From positions 1-49,210 of the forward strand of contig NZGE01000053.1 of NCBI GenBank assembly GCA_002689455.1: a stretch of 49,210 bases of DNA, read 5' to 3'. The position numbers and the translations under genes were made by a program. This stretch comes from Magnetococcales bacterium (GTDB taxonomy: Bacteria > Pseudomonadota > Alphaproteobacteria > UBA2136). Below are positions 8,908-18,203 of the stretch, one piece after another; positions within the stretch are counted from its first letter, which is position 1; every line of letters begins with the position of its first letter. The notes under the pieces were generated by a model that did no database searches, was not told the DNA's origin, and saw only the letters and a list, made by a program, of their open reading frames with translations.

Positions 8908-10020
8908 ATGCCAAAGGTACGTCAAAAACACATACTGATAAATGCAATTCACTGTAAAACAGGCGGTGGGCTTGTTACTTTAAATCATGTTATTCCTTAT
9001 TTGGCAAAAGATGAAAGTTTTAAAGTTACTGTTATTGCGAATAAAGGATATGAAGAACGTATTTCAATGCCTGAAAATGTTAATTTGCAGGTGGTAAATG
9101 TTCCTGAATCATTTTTAAAGATGATTTGGTGGGAACAGGTGAATATCCCTAAAATTGCACGGAAGTTAAGGGCGGATATTACGTTTAATTTTGCAAATTA
9201 TGCACCACTTATGTCCCCCAATAATGTTTTGTATATCACCAATAACCCTGAAGTGCGACATTATGTACCCTTTAATGAAAAGCTTTATTGGTATGCGCTG
9301 ATAGGTATGACAACTTTAAGTTTGTTTTTTTCTAAAGTAGGTTTTACAAATGGTCGTTATATTCAAGGTTGTTATGCTATGTGGCCGTTTTCATTTTTAA
9401 AGAAGAAAATGGTTGTTGCAACAACTGCTTGTGATGTTTTAAAGGGTTGTAACCCTAAAAAAGAATATCAGATTTTAGCTGTTGGCGATTTTTACCCGCA
9501 TAAAAACTATCCATTACTGCTTAAGGCCTTTTCAAGGGTATTGAATGACCTGCCTGATTTAAAGTTGAATATTATTGGTCGTCCAGTGCGTGTTGACATT
9601 GCAGATGAAATGAAAAGCCTTATAAAAAAACTTAAACTTGAAGGGAATGTTCAGCTATTAGGTGCCAAGCCATTGAATGAAACGAAGGAACTTATGGCAA
9701 ACTCCCTTGTGTATGTAAACCCATCTGATGCTGAAACTTTTAGCTTAACACTGCTTGAAGCAATGACTTTAGGAACAGCTTCTATTGTTAAAAATTATGA
9801 TTTTCAAAAGGAAGTTTCAGGTGAAAGTGGTGCCTTTTATGTGCCAGCATCTAATCAAGAGCATCTCAATGTTAAGCTGTGGTCAGAAGCGATTGTTTCA
9901 CTTGTTCAAGATGAAAATAAAAGAACCATGATTGAGCAAAATGCCATGGAAAATGTGCGTGATATCTCATGGGAAAAAATGGCGACAACAATTGTTACTC
10001 AATTGAAGAATATTAAATAA
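8908..10020 (+). CDS. Glycosyltransferase (GT4-like)
   Basis: 'YQILAVGDFYPHKNYPLLLKAF', 'LNIIGRPV', 'VYVNPSDAETFSLTLLEAMTLGTASIV'. Confidence 0.9.
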   Translation: MPKVRQKHILINAIHCKTGGGLVTLNHVIPYLAKDESFKVTVIANKGYEERISMPENVNLQVVNVPESFLKMIWWEQVNIPKIARKLRADITFNFANYAPLMSPNNVLYITNNPEVRHYVPFNEKLYWYALIGMTTLSLFFSKVGFTNGRYIQGCYAMWPFSFLKKKMVVATTACDVLKGCNPKKEYQILAVGDFYPHKNYPLLLKAFSRVLNDLPDLKLNIIGRPVRVDIADEMKSLIKKLKLEGNVQLLGAKPLNETKELMANSLVYVNPSDAETFSLTLLEAMTLGTASIVKNYDFQKEVSGESGAFYVPASNQEHLNVKLWSEAIVSLVQDENKRTMIEQNAMENVRDISWEKMATTIVTQLKNIK

Positions 10021-10086
10021 GTTTGATAAATGTTCTTATTCAGTTATATTTAAAGGGTAAATTACATTTCTTTTTAGGAGGTTTTC

Positions 10087-10575
10087 ATGGAAACCTTAAA
10101 ACTTTCAGAAAATGTACGTCAATTTTTAGCTTCTTTTGGCTACGTTATTAAAAACCGCCGACAAGCTGATAATACTGTAAATGCGCTTGAAGTTTTTTTA
10201 TTATGGGCATTTATTGTTTATTTTAATGCCCATACACTTTCATTTGGAAGTGCTGTTGTTTACTTTGTATTTTTTGTGTTTTGTTCGGCTTGTATTTTTT
10301 ACGCCTTTAAGGTTTTGTTCTTGCTGGCAAGTTCAAGGTCGCACATGGAAAAATTAGCTTATCAAGCATATGTTTTTTGGCTTTTACAGTATTTTAAAAG
10401 GTTTAATAGCCGTTATGCGTTTTTATTGCCAATGGTTACAGCTTTTCTTTTGCTGTTAAATGGGTATTTATTGCCAGCGGTTTTGTTTATTTGTTCTGTT
10501 GGTTTTTTGTGGTCTATGCAAAAAAACTGCTACCCAGCTGCTGTTGAAGTTGATATACATTCAAGGCGCCTTTAA
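10087..10575 (+). CDS. Hypothetical multi-TM protein
   Basis: ORF with strong SD aggaggttttcatg; followed by a terminator. Confidence 0.75.
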   Translation: METLKLSENVRQFLASFGYVIKNRRQADNTVNALEVFLLWAFIVYFNAHTLSFGSAVVYFVFFVFCSACIFYAFKVLFLLASSRSHMEKLAYQAYVFWLLQYFKRFNSRYAFLLPMVTAFLLLLNGYLLPAVLFICSVGFLWSMQKNCYPAAVEVDIHSRRL

Positions 10576-10582
10576 ATCGAAT

Positions 10583-10609
10583 ACCTCCTTGTTTTTAGGA
10601 GGTTTTTTT
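10583..10609 (+). terminator. Intrinsic terminator
   Basis: acctccttgtttttaggaggttttttt. Confidence 0.85.
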
Positions 10610-10649
10610 GTTATTGATGTTACTGTAAATAAAAAGGTTTAGGAGTTTT

Positions 10650-11216
10650 ATGCAAGAGTTTGAAGCAAAATTTTCAGGGTTTTCATTGGAAAAAGCACGT
10701 AAGCTTTTGGAGGTGCATGGCTATCAATGTGTTACACCAGAAAAAATGATGGTGCGTAAGTCCTTTCATGTGAAGGGTAATTCGAATAAATGGGGGCGTG
10801 TTCGCAACGAGGGTGATAAAATAACTTTAACCATTAAAGAAATTACAAAAGATAATGATATTTCAGGAGTGCAAGAGGCTGAAGTTGTTATCAACTCCTT
10901 CGAAGAAGGTGAAAGTGTATTGAAAATGTGTGGATTTTATGAGGTTTCCTTTCAAGAGACTAAGCGTGAAATATGGAAAAAGAATGACGTTGAAGTAATG
11001 ATTGATACATGGCCAGGCTTAAGGTCTTTCATTGAAGTAGAGTCTAAAGATGCTTTAACTGTTCAAAATGCCTGTGCTGAACTAGGGTTGGATTATTCAC
11101 ATGCTATGTTCGGTGGTGTTGATGTTGTTTACATGAAAGAACTTAACTTGCCAGCGAGCTATATTAATAAACTATCAGTTATTACATTTAAAAACCCACC
11201 TAAAGCTGCTGCATAA
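10650..11216 (+). CDS. CYTH-domain protein (CyaB/ThTPase-like)
   Basis: N-terminal QEFEAKF ('xExExK'), 'GRVRNEGDKITLTIKE', 'EVMIDTWPGLRSFIEVES'. Confidence 0.88.
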   Translation: MQEFEAKFSGFSLEKARKLLEVHGYQCVTPEKMMVRKSFHVKGNSNKWGRVRNEGDKITLTIKEITKDNDISGVQEAEVVINSFEEGESVLKMCGFYEVSFQETKREIWKKNDVEVMIDTWPGLRSFIEVESKDALTVQNACAELGLDYSHAMFGGVDVVYMKELNLPASYINKLSVITFKNPPKAAA

Positions 11217-11246
11217 AAAAAGGCTCTAAACAATATAGAGCCTTTT
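11216..11246. terminator. Bidirectional intrinsic terminator
   Basis: aaaaaaaggctctaaacaatatagagccttttcc. Confidence 0.8.
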
Positions 11247-11255
11247 CCATGATTT

Positions 11256-11618
11256 TTATATGGTCGCTAAAAATGCAAAATCAGTTAAAATATAACTCAT
11301 ATATCCAATAGAAAAAGCATTGCTTGATTTATTGGTCCATTTGATAAATTTTTTCGCCTTGCTTTTGATGTTGAGTGCATACTCTGAAGCGCCATAAAAG
11401 CAAATTTTTCTAGTACAATATTGTGTTTTGTGGCGTTGCACTAAAAGGCGAAAAGTTGTCCTGGCTAAAATGTAAACAATAGCCTGTAATGTAAATGTTA
11501 AAATTAATATAAATGCTGCATGTGTTGGGTCTATGTATATTGCAACAAGTATTGAGCATATAGTTAAAACTATATAAGTAACCCACTGCCAATTAAATGT
11601 TTTGTTTAATAAGTACAT
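11256..11618 (-). CDS. Hypothetical membrane protein (120 aa)
   Basis: ORF with two N-terminal TM segments; SD aaggag before ATG. Confidence 0.7.
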   Translation of the reverse strand: MYLLNKTFNWQWVTYIVLTICSILVAIYIDPTHAAFILILTFTLQAIVYILARTTFRLLVQRHKTQYCTRKICFYGASEYALNIKSKAKKFIKWTNKSSNAFSIGYMSYILTDFAFLATI

Positions 11619-11729
11619 AATGTACTCCTTGGTGGAAATGTTACATACAAAGAAAACCCAGAGGGTTGAACTTTTTAAAACGTTACCTCCCGTATACGGG
11701 AAAGTCTTCTTAATTTCTTATATTTAATT

Positions 11730-12731
11730 TTATGAGCTTATAACTGACAATGCTTTTTTCATCAATGTAGAAAGTGGGGGTAGATGTGTTTTTTCGAAAA
11801 TTTCCCCTTCAATGTTCCCTTTAAAGTGCATAACATCAAATGTAAGGTCTATGTGTGTAAACACATGGCGAATTTGTCCAACATGTTCTGATTGCTCTAA
11901 AATTTCATTCATATTCTCGGGGAATTTATGGCTTTCACCTGTCCAGCCGGTTGAAGGGAGTTCCCATAAAGATGCAAGTAGTCCTTTGTTTGGCCTTTTT
12001 TGCAGGTATAGTTCACCGTTATCATTTTCAATGATGTAAACGGTGCCATGGTCCACTTTTTTGGCTTTTTTAGGCTCTTTTTTAGGGAAGTCTTGAGGGT
12101 TTAAATTTTCTTGCATAATTGTGCAGTGGTTGCTTACAGGGCATGTTTCGCATTTTGGTTTTTTAGGTGTGCAAATGGTTGCTCCTAATTCCATAATGGC
12201 GTTGCTGTATATATCGTTCTCAATGTTCGGTGTAAGTTCTTCCGCTTTTTCTTTGTAAATGGGTTTAAAGGTGGGTAACGGTTTTTCAATTTTGAAAATA
12301 CGGCTCATAACACGTTCCACGTTGCCATCTAACACGGTTGCTTTTTGATTAAACGCTATGGAAGAAATGGCAGCAGCTGTGTAAGGGCCAATACCTGGCA
12401 ACTTTAAAAGGTCTTTTTCTGTTTTAGGAAATTGACCGTTGAAGTCATTTGCAATAACTTTTGCGCATTTATGCAGGTTGCGGGCACGGGAATAATAGCC
12501 CAACCCTTGCCATAGGTGCATAATTTCTTCTTCGTTGGCGTTTGCAAGGTCAAAAACTGTTGGGAATTTATGTGTAAATTTTTCAAAGTAAGGAATCACT
12601 GTTTTAACAGTTGTTTGCTGAAGCATAATTTCACTTAACCACACCTTGTAGGGTGTAATATCTTCACGCCACGGCATTTTACGTGCATTTTTTTTGTAAT
12701 GTGTTAAAAGCTGGCTGGCAAATTTGTTCAT
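11730..12731 (-). CDS. mutY: A/G-specific adenine DNA glycosylase (likely start MNKFASQLL at 12731)
   Basis: MPWREDITPYKVWLSEIMLQQTTVKTVIPYF, LPGIGPYTAAAISSIAF, Fe-S CTPKKPKCETCPVSNHC, Nudix-like C-terminus. Confidence 0.97.
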   Translation of the reverse strand: MNKFASQLLTHYKKNARKMPWREDITPYKVWLSEIMLQQTTVKTVIPYFEKFTHKFPTVFDLANANEEEIMHLWQGLGYYSRARNLHKCAKVIANDFNGQFPKTEKDLLKLPGIGPYTAAAISSIAFNQKATVLDGNVERVMSRIFKIEKPLPTFKPIYKEKAEELTPNIENDIYSNAIMELGATICTPKKPKCETCPVSNHCTIMQENLNPQDFPKKEPKKAKKVDHGTVYIIENDNGELYLQKRPNKGLLASLWELPSTGWTGESHKFPENMNEILEQSEHVGQIRHVFTHIDLTFDVMHFKGNIEGEIFEKTHLPPLSTLMKKALSVISS

Positions 12732-12785
12732 AAGTGTGTATATTGAACATATATTTGAAATTTTCAAGAAAGAAATGGGTAAGTT

Positions 12786-13229
12786 TTGAGGCCACTTGGT
12801 TTTCTAAGTCATAATTTATTAAGGAAGCCCGCCCGTAAACGTGGTTTTGTGGAGGTTTCTGTTCTTGAAAAGTGGCCTGAAATTTTTCCATCTTATAGTA
12901 AGTTTATGCGTCCTGTAGCCATGAACAAAGGTGTTCTTAAAATTGCAACAAATAGTGGTTCGGCCGCAAATAATTTAAGAATGCAAGGTCCATATTTAAT
13001 TGCACGTATTAATCAATATTTTGGTTATGGCGCTGTAAAAGAAATAAAATTTGACATTCGCCACTTTGAAGTGGATGAAGAAACTACATTTCAACCTTTA
13101 ACAGTAAGTAAAAAGGCGGTTGAATATGCAGAGCAGACTTGCCAAAATATAAAAGATAATGCGTTAAAAGAAAGTTTCGCAAACTTGGCAATGATGGTTT
13201 ATGAAGAGAAACAAATAAAAAAGAAGTAA
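12786..13229 (+). CDS. DUF721/DciA-like protein
   Basis: 'VLEKWPEIFPSYSKFMRPVAMNKGVLKIATNSGSAANNLRMQGPYLIARINQYFGYGAVKEIKF' DUF721 pattern; exact start uncertain. Confidence 0.78.
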   Translation: MRPLGFLSHNLLRKPARKRGFVEVSVLEKWPEIFPSYSKFMRPVAMNKGVLKIATNSGSAANNLRMQGPYLIARINQYFGYGAVKEIKFDIRHFEVDEETTFQPLTVSKKAVEYAEQTCQNIKDNALKESFANLAMMVYEEKQIKKK

Positions 13230-13240
13230 GAAATTTAGTT

Positions 13241-13885
13241 ATGAAAAAAATTATATTTTCGGTTATGGCATTAGGTTTAGTGATGTACTCAGTAGTTTCA
13301 ATTGCTCAAAATGTTGTTGTGGAAGAACCCGAAGAAGTTCTAGCTGCCCTTGAAATTAAGGAAACAGACCATGTTTCTGGTGATATGAATGCTCCAATTA
13401 CAATTGTAGAGTATGCGTCTATGACCTGTGGCCACTGTGCGGACTTTCATACAAAATACTATGAAGAAGTTAAAGAAAAGCTTGTTGACACAGGTCGTGT
13501 GAAGTTTGTTTTTCGCCCACTACCATGGGATAACCGCGCTTTAGCAGTTTCTATGGTTGCTGAATGTGCACCAAAAGAAGACTACTCAACATATATTTCT
13601 GCATTTTTCAATACACATGAAACATGGGTAAGAAGTGCTGAGTTTATGGACAACATTAAGCAAATTGCGCGTTTAGGAGGTATGTCTGCAAATGATGTGG
13701 ATGCATGTATTAAAAACCCTGATGTAAATGACATTGTTCGTAAAGGTCGCGCTGAAGCTATTGATGTTGTGAAAGTAACAGGTACGCCAACTTTCTTTAT
13801 TAATGGTCATCGCTTCTCTGGTGTTATCACTGCGGGTGAGATTATTGACTATGTAACACAGTTGGAAGAGAAGGCTAAAAAATAA
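13241..13885 (+). CDS. DsbA-family thioredoxin-fold protein (CGHC)
   Basis: Signal peptide; 'IVEYASMTCGHCADFHTKYYEEV', 'VTGTPTFFINGHRFSG'. Confidence 0.92.
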   Translation: MKKIIFSVMALGLVMYSVVSIAQNVVVEEPEEVLAALEIKETDHVSGDMNAPITIVEYASMTCGHCADFHTKYYEEVKEKLVDTGRVKFVFRPLPWDNRALAVSMVAECAPKEDYSTYISAFFNTHETWVRSAEFMDNIKQIARLGGMSANDVDACIKNPDVNDIVRKGRAEAIDVVKVTGTPTFFINGHRFSGVITAGEIIDYVTQLEEKAKK

Positions 13886-14178
13886 TGTCGGATCAAAAGA
13901 ACGACTTTTCAAAGCAGCTTGACGAGATAAAATCTCGGTATAAAACACCTGAAGAAGAACAAAAAGAGTTTGAAGACCAAGGTGGAAGCGACTGGAGCGG
14001 ATATGTTCTTGGTTTAAATTTACTGGTTTCGGTTTTGGTTTGTAGTGGTATAGGTGCCGTTTTAGACCGTGTGTTTGAAACAGGTGGTTTGATGGTTGGT
14101 CTTTTTGTTATCATTGGGTTTGCAGCTGGTATGTGGCAAATTTGGAAAAATTTAAATAAAGATGATGACAGTGAATAA
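13885..14178 (+). CDS. atpI: ATP synthase protein I
   Basis: 'SGYVLGLNLLVSVLVCSGIGAVLDRVFETGGLMVGLFVIIGFAAGMWQIWK'; starts within the preceding stop. Confidence 0.88.
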   Translation: MSDQKNDFSKQLDEIKSRYKTPEEEQKEFEDQGGSDWSGYVLGLNLLVSVLVCSGIGAVLDRVFETGGLMVGLFVIIGFAAGMWQIWKNLNKDDDSE

Positions 14179-14208
14179 CAAAAAAAGAGCCTTCGGGCTC
14201 TTTTTTTG
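14179..14208 (+). terminator. Intrinsic terminator
   Basis: aaaaaaagagccttcgggctcttttttt. Confidence 0.9.
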
Positions 14209-14389
14209 TTTGGTATGTCTAGTTTTTTTAATAACTTAAAGTGCGCACTTGAAATTGCATACAAAATAACTTGCATACAATTTATATTCTTGGTTTAATG
14301 TTTCTAACATTTATTTAACTTATACGTTTTAAATTTGAAACTTAAATTTCTTTTCTCTTAATTCTGCCAATTCTTGGCGAGGAGGTCTT

Positions 14390-15475
14390 ATGACTATACT
14401 TGATTTGACAAAGAGTGATGTTAATTTTGATGAAATTAATTGGGTTGAAGTTACGGGGATAAAGTTTCCTGTTGTTAAGGTTTTGCCTATGAGGGGTTCT
14501 TTGGCTACTGATTTTGACGGTACATTACAAGGGCACCGTTATGGGGCATCACCCCATTTGAATGTTGAAAAATATTCAGAGTTGGTTGAGTCGTTGTTTG
14601 AACTGGATGATGAATTGTTGGCGCAGATTGATAGCGGTATGGAACGCGTTATCAAGTCTATACCAACAAATGAAACATATAAAACCCACAGTGATTTAGT
14701 TGAAAAAGGCGAAAAAGAGCCTTTGAAAGCTATTGCTGAATTTACAGCATCTGCGGCTCTTATCGAGTCTTGTGGTGGTTCACCTTCTGAAAGTTATGCC
14801 CTTGCGGAGAAATTGCGCCGTACGGCTAAGCTATCAAACAGACCTTTGTTTACATTTTCAGAGCATATAGCAGCTTCTGGAGGGTATTTTTTACTTTCTG
14901 CTGGTGATGAAGCATATGCATCACCTTTGGCTGATATTGGGTCAATTGGTGTTGTTACAGAACTGCAAAAATTGAACTGGTGGGGGCGTTTGTGGAATAA
15001 AATTGATTTTAGATTTTTAACTGCTGGCGCTAAAAAACGTAACAACCTTTATAATCCATTTATTAAGCATAGCAAGGAAGATGAAGAGGCTGTTATGGGC
15101 GAGTTGAAAGATATTCATAGTATCTTTATTGACTATGTTAAGGCGCGTCGTGGTGATAAAATAACAGCTCCTGATGATGAAGTTTTTACTGGTGAATGCT
15201 GGCTTGGAAAAAATGCTTTAAATTTGGGGCTTGTAGACGGTGTTGGATTGATGGAAGATGTTCTTTATGAAAAGTATGGTCCAGCCCTTCTAATTTGTGA
15301 GGTTGGTGTAACAGATGCCGCTTTGTTAGCAGATGCTATGGGTGGTATTGCTGGTATGATGCCACCTCCTGAAGGGCAACCCAAAGAGTCTGAGGCTACT
15401 TATAAACCTCGCTTTTCATATAGCTCACCGAAGCATATAAAGATAAATAGTAATTTTATTACGAATTATGATTAA
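14390..15475 (+). CDS. Peptidase S49 (SppA/SohB-like)
   Basis: 'RPLFTFSEHIAASGGYFLLSAGDEAYASPLADIGSIGVVTELQ' with catalytic-Ser ASGGY; 'YVKARRGDKI...FTGECWLGKNALNLGLVDGVG'. Confidence 0.9.
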   Translation: MTILDLTKSDVNFDEINWVEVTGIKFPVVKVLPMRGSLATDFDGTLQGHRYGASPHLNVEKYSELVESLFELDDELLAQIDSGMERVIKSIPTNETYKTHSDLVEKGEKEPLKAIAEFTASAALIESCGGSPSESYALAEKLRRTAKLSNRPLFTFSEHIAASGGYFLLSAGDEAYASPLADIGSIGVVTELQKLNWWGRLWNKIDFRFLTAGAKKRNNLYNPFIKHSKEDEEAVMGELKDIHSIFIDYVKARRGDKITAPDDEVFTGECWLGKNALNLGLVDGVGLMEDVLYEKYGPALLICEVGVTDAALLADAMGGIAGMMPPPEGQPKESEATYKPRFSYSSPKHIKINSNFITNYD

Positions 15476-15500
15476 AACTCTGTTCTTAAATTAACGATTC

Positions 15501-15529
15501 AAGCCCCCTTGCAAAAGGGGGCTTTTTTT
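15501..15529 (+). terminator. Intrinsic terminator
   Basis: aagcccccttgcaaaagggggcttttttt. Confidence 0.9.
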
Positions 15530-15623
15530 ATATGTATTTTGGTACTTTAAAGGTTGACTTTGTGGCAGATGCCCTGTAAAAACAAGCTGCATTAAAAAAG
15601 TTTTTTATGGAGTTAGAAAGTAC

Positions 15624-16370
15624 ATGGCAAATCCGTTAGAGCAGTTTGTTGTCAAGCCTTTAAGTGAAACCCCAATTATCCCAGGTACAGAAATTATGAT
15701 GACCAACCAATCTATTTGGATGTTTGGTGTCACTGTATTTCTTGGTTTATTTTTGGCATTTGGGGTGCGTAAAAAAGCGCTTGTTCCAGGACGTCTTCAA
15801 GCTTTTGTTGAAATGACATATGGTTTGGTTGAAAGTTTGTCTAAGGATATTATCGGTCCTAAAGGCAAAAAAATGATCCCTACAATCTTTGCTTTGTACA
15901 TGTTTATTACAACATTGAACCTTGCAGGTATGATTCCAGGTTCTTACACAGCAACTTCTCAAATTATCACAACAGCTATTATGGCTTTAACAGTTTTCTT
16001 TAGCGTGATTATTATTGGTTTGATGAAGCACGGATTTAAATTCTTTGGTTTGTTTGCACCAGCTGGTGTGCCATTGCCATTGCTTTTCATTTTAATTCCA
16101 CTGGAAATTGTTTCATTCTTTATTCGTCCATTCACACATGCTGTGCGTTTGGCTGCAAACATGATGGCAGGGCATATTGCACTTAAAGTCTTTGCAACTT
16201 TCGTTGTTGGGTTTATGGCTATGGAAGGGGCTGCAACATTTGGCGCTATTCTTCCATTTGCTGGCTTGTTTGGTATTACAATTTTAGAGGTGGTGGTTGC
16301 GCTGCTTCAGGCATACATTTTTACATTGTTGACTTGTGTTTACCTGAGTGACGCTGTAAATCTACACTAA
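15624..16370 (+). CDS. atpB: F0F1 ATP synthase subunit a
   Basis: 'IIPLE..SFFIRPFTHAVRLAANMMAGHIALKVF', 'LEVVVALLQAYIFTLLTCVYLSDAVNLH'. Confidence 0.97.
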   Translation: MANPLEQFVVKPLSETPIIPGTEIMMTNQSIWMFGVTVFLGLFLAFGVRKKALVPGRLQAFVEMTYGLVESLSKDIIGPKGKKMIPTIFALYMFITTLNLAGMIPGSYTATSQIITTAIMALTVFFSVIIIGLMKHGFKFFGLFAPAGVPLPLLFILIPLEIVSFFIRPFTHAVRLAANMMAGHIALKVFATFVVGFMAMEGAATFGAILPFAGLFGITILEVVVALLQAYIFTLLTCVYLSDAVNLH

Positions 16371-16465
16371 AATATAAAAGTTTCTGAAGTTTCGGCTTCA
16401 GGTTGAAAGGGCTTGCAAAGGGTGTAAGCCATATAAGTATAAATAAAAAAGTAAGGTTAATAACT

Positions 16466-16690
16466 ATGGAAATGGAAGTACTAAAATTTATTGGTGCGGG
16501 TCTAGCTGCTTTCGGGATGATCGGTGCTGGTATTGGTCTTGGTAACGTTTTCGGTAGCTACTTTAACGCTGTAGCTCGCCAACCATCTATGGAAAAAGCA
16601 TTGTCTAAATACTTGTTCATGGGCTTCGCGCTTGTGGAAGCGATTGCTATTTTGGCATTCGTACTAGGTATTCTATTGATGAATGCGTAA
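16466..16690 (+). CDS. atpE: F0F1 ATP synthase subunit c
   Basis: MEMEVLKFIGAGLAAFGMIGAGIGLGNVFGSYFNAVARQPSMEKALSKYLFMGFALVEAIAILAFVLGILLMNA; start 16466 rather than 16403. Confidence 0.97.
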   Translation: MEMEVLKFIGAGLAAFGMIGAGIGLGNVFGSYFNAVARQPSMEKALSKYLFMGFALVEAIAILAFVLGILLMNA

Positions 16691-16736
16691 GCTTTTAACA
16701 AAGCAATTTAAAAGTTAATTTAGGAGTTATATATTA

Positions 16737-17231
16737 ATGGAAATGCTATTAAACGCAGAATATCTACATACACAGGCTTTCTGGCTGGTTGTGTCCTTTG
16801 TGGCGCTGCTTGCAATTATGTGGAAATTCGTAACACCAATGCTAACAGAAACTTTAGACGCCCGTGCAAACCAAATCCGTGAGGACTTGGACCGTGCGGC
16901 AACCCTAAAAACTGAGGCTGAACAAATGCTTCAAACATATGAAAAGCAGTTGAAAACAGCTCAGGCGGAAGCAACCGACATTGTGGCGCAGGCCCGAAAG
17001 GAAGCGGAAGATCTAGCAGCTAAGCGTACTAAAGAACTGGAAGCAGAGCTTACTCGTAAAGCAGATGTTGCAGCTAAAAGCATTGAGCAAGCAAAAGAAA
17101 AAGCCATGGAAGAACTTAAACAAGAAGTGACTAACATGACAATTCTTGCAACTGAAAAAGTTGTTGGCTCTATGATGGATGCTAAATCCGCAGAGAAATT
17201 TGCTGACCAAGCAATTAAAGAGCTTAACTAA
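16737..17231 (+). CDS. atpF: F0F1 ATP synthase subunit b
   Basis: N-terminal TM 'TQAFWLVVSFVALLAIMWKFVTPMLTETLDARANQIREDLDRA' plus long amphipathic helix. Confidence 0.94.
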   Translation: MEMLLNAEYLHTQAFWLVVSFVALLAIMWKFVTPMLTETLDARANQIREDLDRAATLKTEAEQMLQTYEKQLKTAQAEATDIVAQARKEAEDLAAKRTKELEAELTRKADVAAKSIEQAKEKAMEELKQEVTNMTILATEKVVGSMMDAKSAEKFADQAIKELN

Positions 17232-17250
17232 CTCCTAAGCTTTTATAGAA

Positions 17251-17278
17251 AAAGGGTGCTTTTAGCACCCTTTTTTGT
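17251..17278 (+). terminator. Intrinsic terminator
   Basis: aaagggtgcttttagcacccttttttg. Confidence 0.9.
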
Positions 17279-17418
17279 TGTTTGGGGCTTGAAAATTAAC
17301 AGAACAAGCTGTATACATTGTATTGAAATTTACATCATCTTTTTAAAATAGGGTTTTACCCTTAAATCTTATGCGGCATTTGCCGTTTCTTTCATTCGTC
17401 TATTAAGGAGGCATCTAT

Positions 17419-18066
17419 ATGTCTGACGAAAATAAAACAAGCAATGCAGATCAAACTGTAGAAGGTAGCGCAGCTCAAGTTGAAACTCAGCAAACTGAAA
17501 CGGTGGTAGAGCCATCGTTTGCTAAACGTGCAGGTTCTGCTGCTGCTGGTGCGGCAACGTCAACAGGTAAAGCGGTTGGTCGCGGTGTAGTTGGATTTGT
17601 AGGTCGCATTTTTAGTATGTTGTTTACAACAAAGCCGGGCTTAATTCTGGTCTTGTCGTTTTTTTATATGAACTTCTATTACAATGAACTTACCTGGTCA
17701 CTATACCAACATGCAACAACTGTAGGTTTGTCCACCTTGTGGACTGAAGGTGGTGCGTTGAACTTCACGATATTATCTGTTGCGATTATTGGGTTGTTTT
17801 TATTTGCTGTCGTCCTTATTGGGGCGTTTAGAAAAATGAACCTGCTAAGTTGGCTGGCAGTTGCTGGGGTTATGGTTTGTATATATTTGCCATTATTTTA
17901 CTTTCACTTGTTTGAAGGATTTGCCAGAGAATGGATTCTTGAGCTAATTTATGCATCTGTTGCCTTAGGGCTTGTGATTAAAAACAACAAAACCTTCATG
18001 ATCCGTTGGTTGTGGGGCGATGTTGGGGTTCATCAAGAGTCTATCGATGGTGATGAATCGAACTGA
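17419..18066 (+). CDS. Hypothetical membrane protein (215 aa)
   Basis: ORF; SD aaggagg; four TM segments. Confidence 0.78.
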   Translation: MSDENKTSNADQTVEGSAAQVETQQTETVVEPSFAKRAGSAAAGAATSTGKAVGRGVVGFVGRIFSMLFTTKPGLILVLSFFYMNFYYNELTWSLYQHATTVGLSTLWTEGGALNFTILSVAIIGLFLFAVVLIGAFRKMNLLSWLAVAGVMVCIYLPLFYFHLFEGFAREWILELIYASVALGLVIKNNKTFMIRWLWGDVGVHQESIDGDESN

Positions 18067-18079
18067 TTAAAATAAGCGA

Positions 18080-18110
18080 AAAAAGCACCTCCTTCGGGAG
18101 GTGTTTTTTG
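18080..18110 (+). terminator. Intrinsic terminator
   Basis: aaaagcacctccttcgggaggtgttttttg. Confidence 0.9.
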
Positions 18111-18203
18111 TTTTTGATTTTTAGAAGGCGTTGTGTTAGTTTTTGCATATAAACAAACATCCTTCTTTCCTTTTAAATTCAATAACTTCTGTTTTGAGGT
18201 TTT

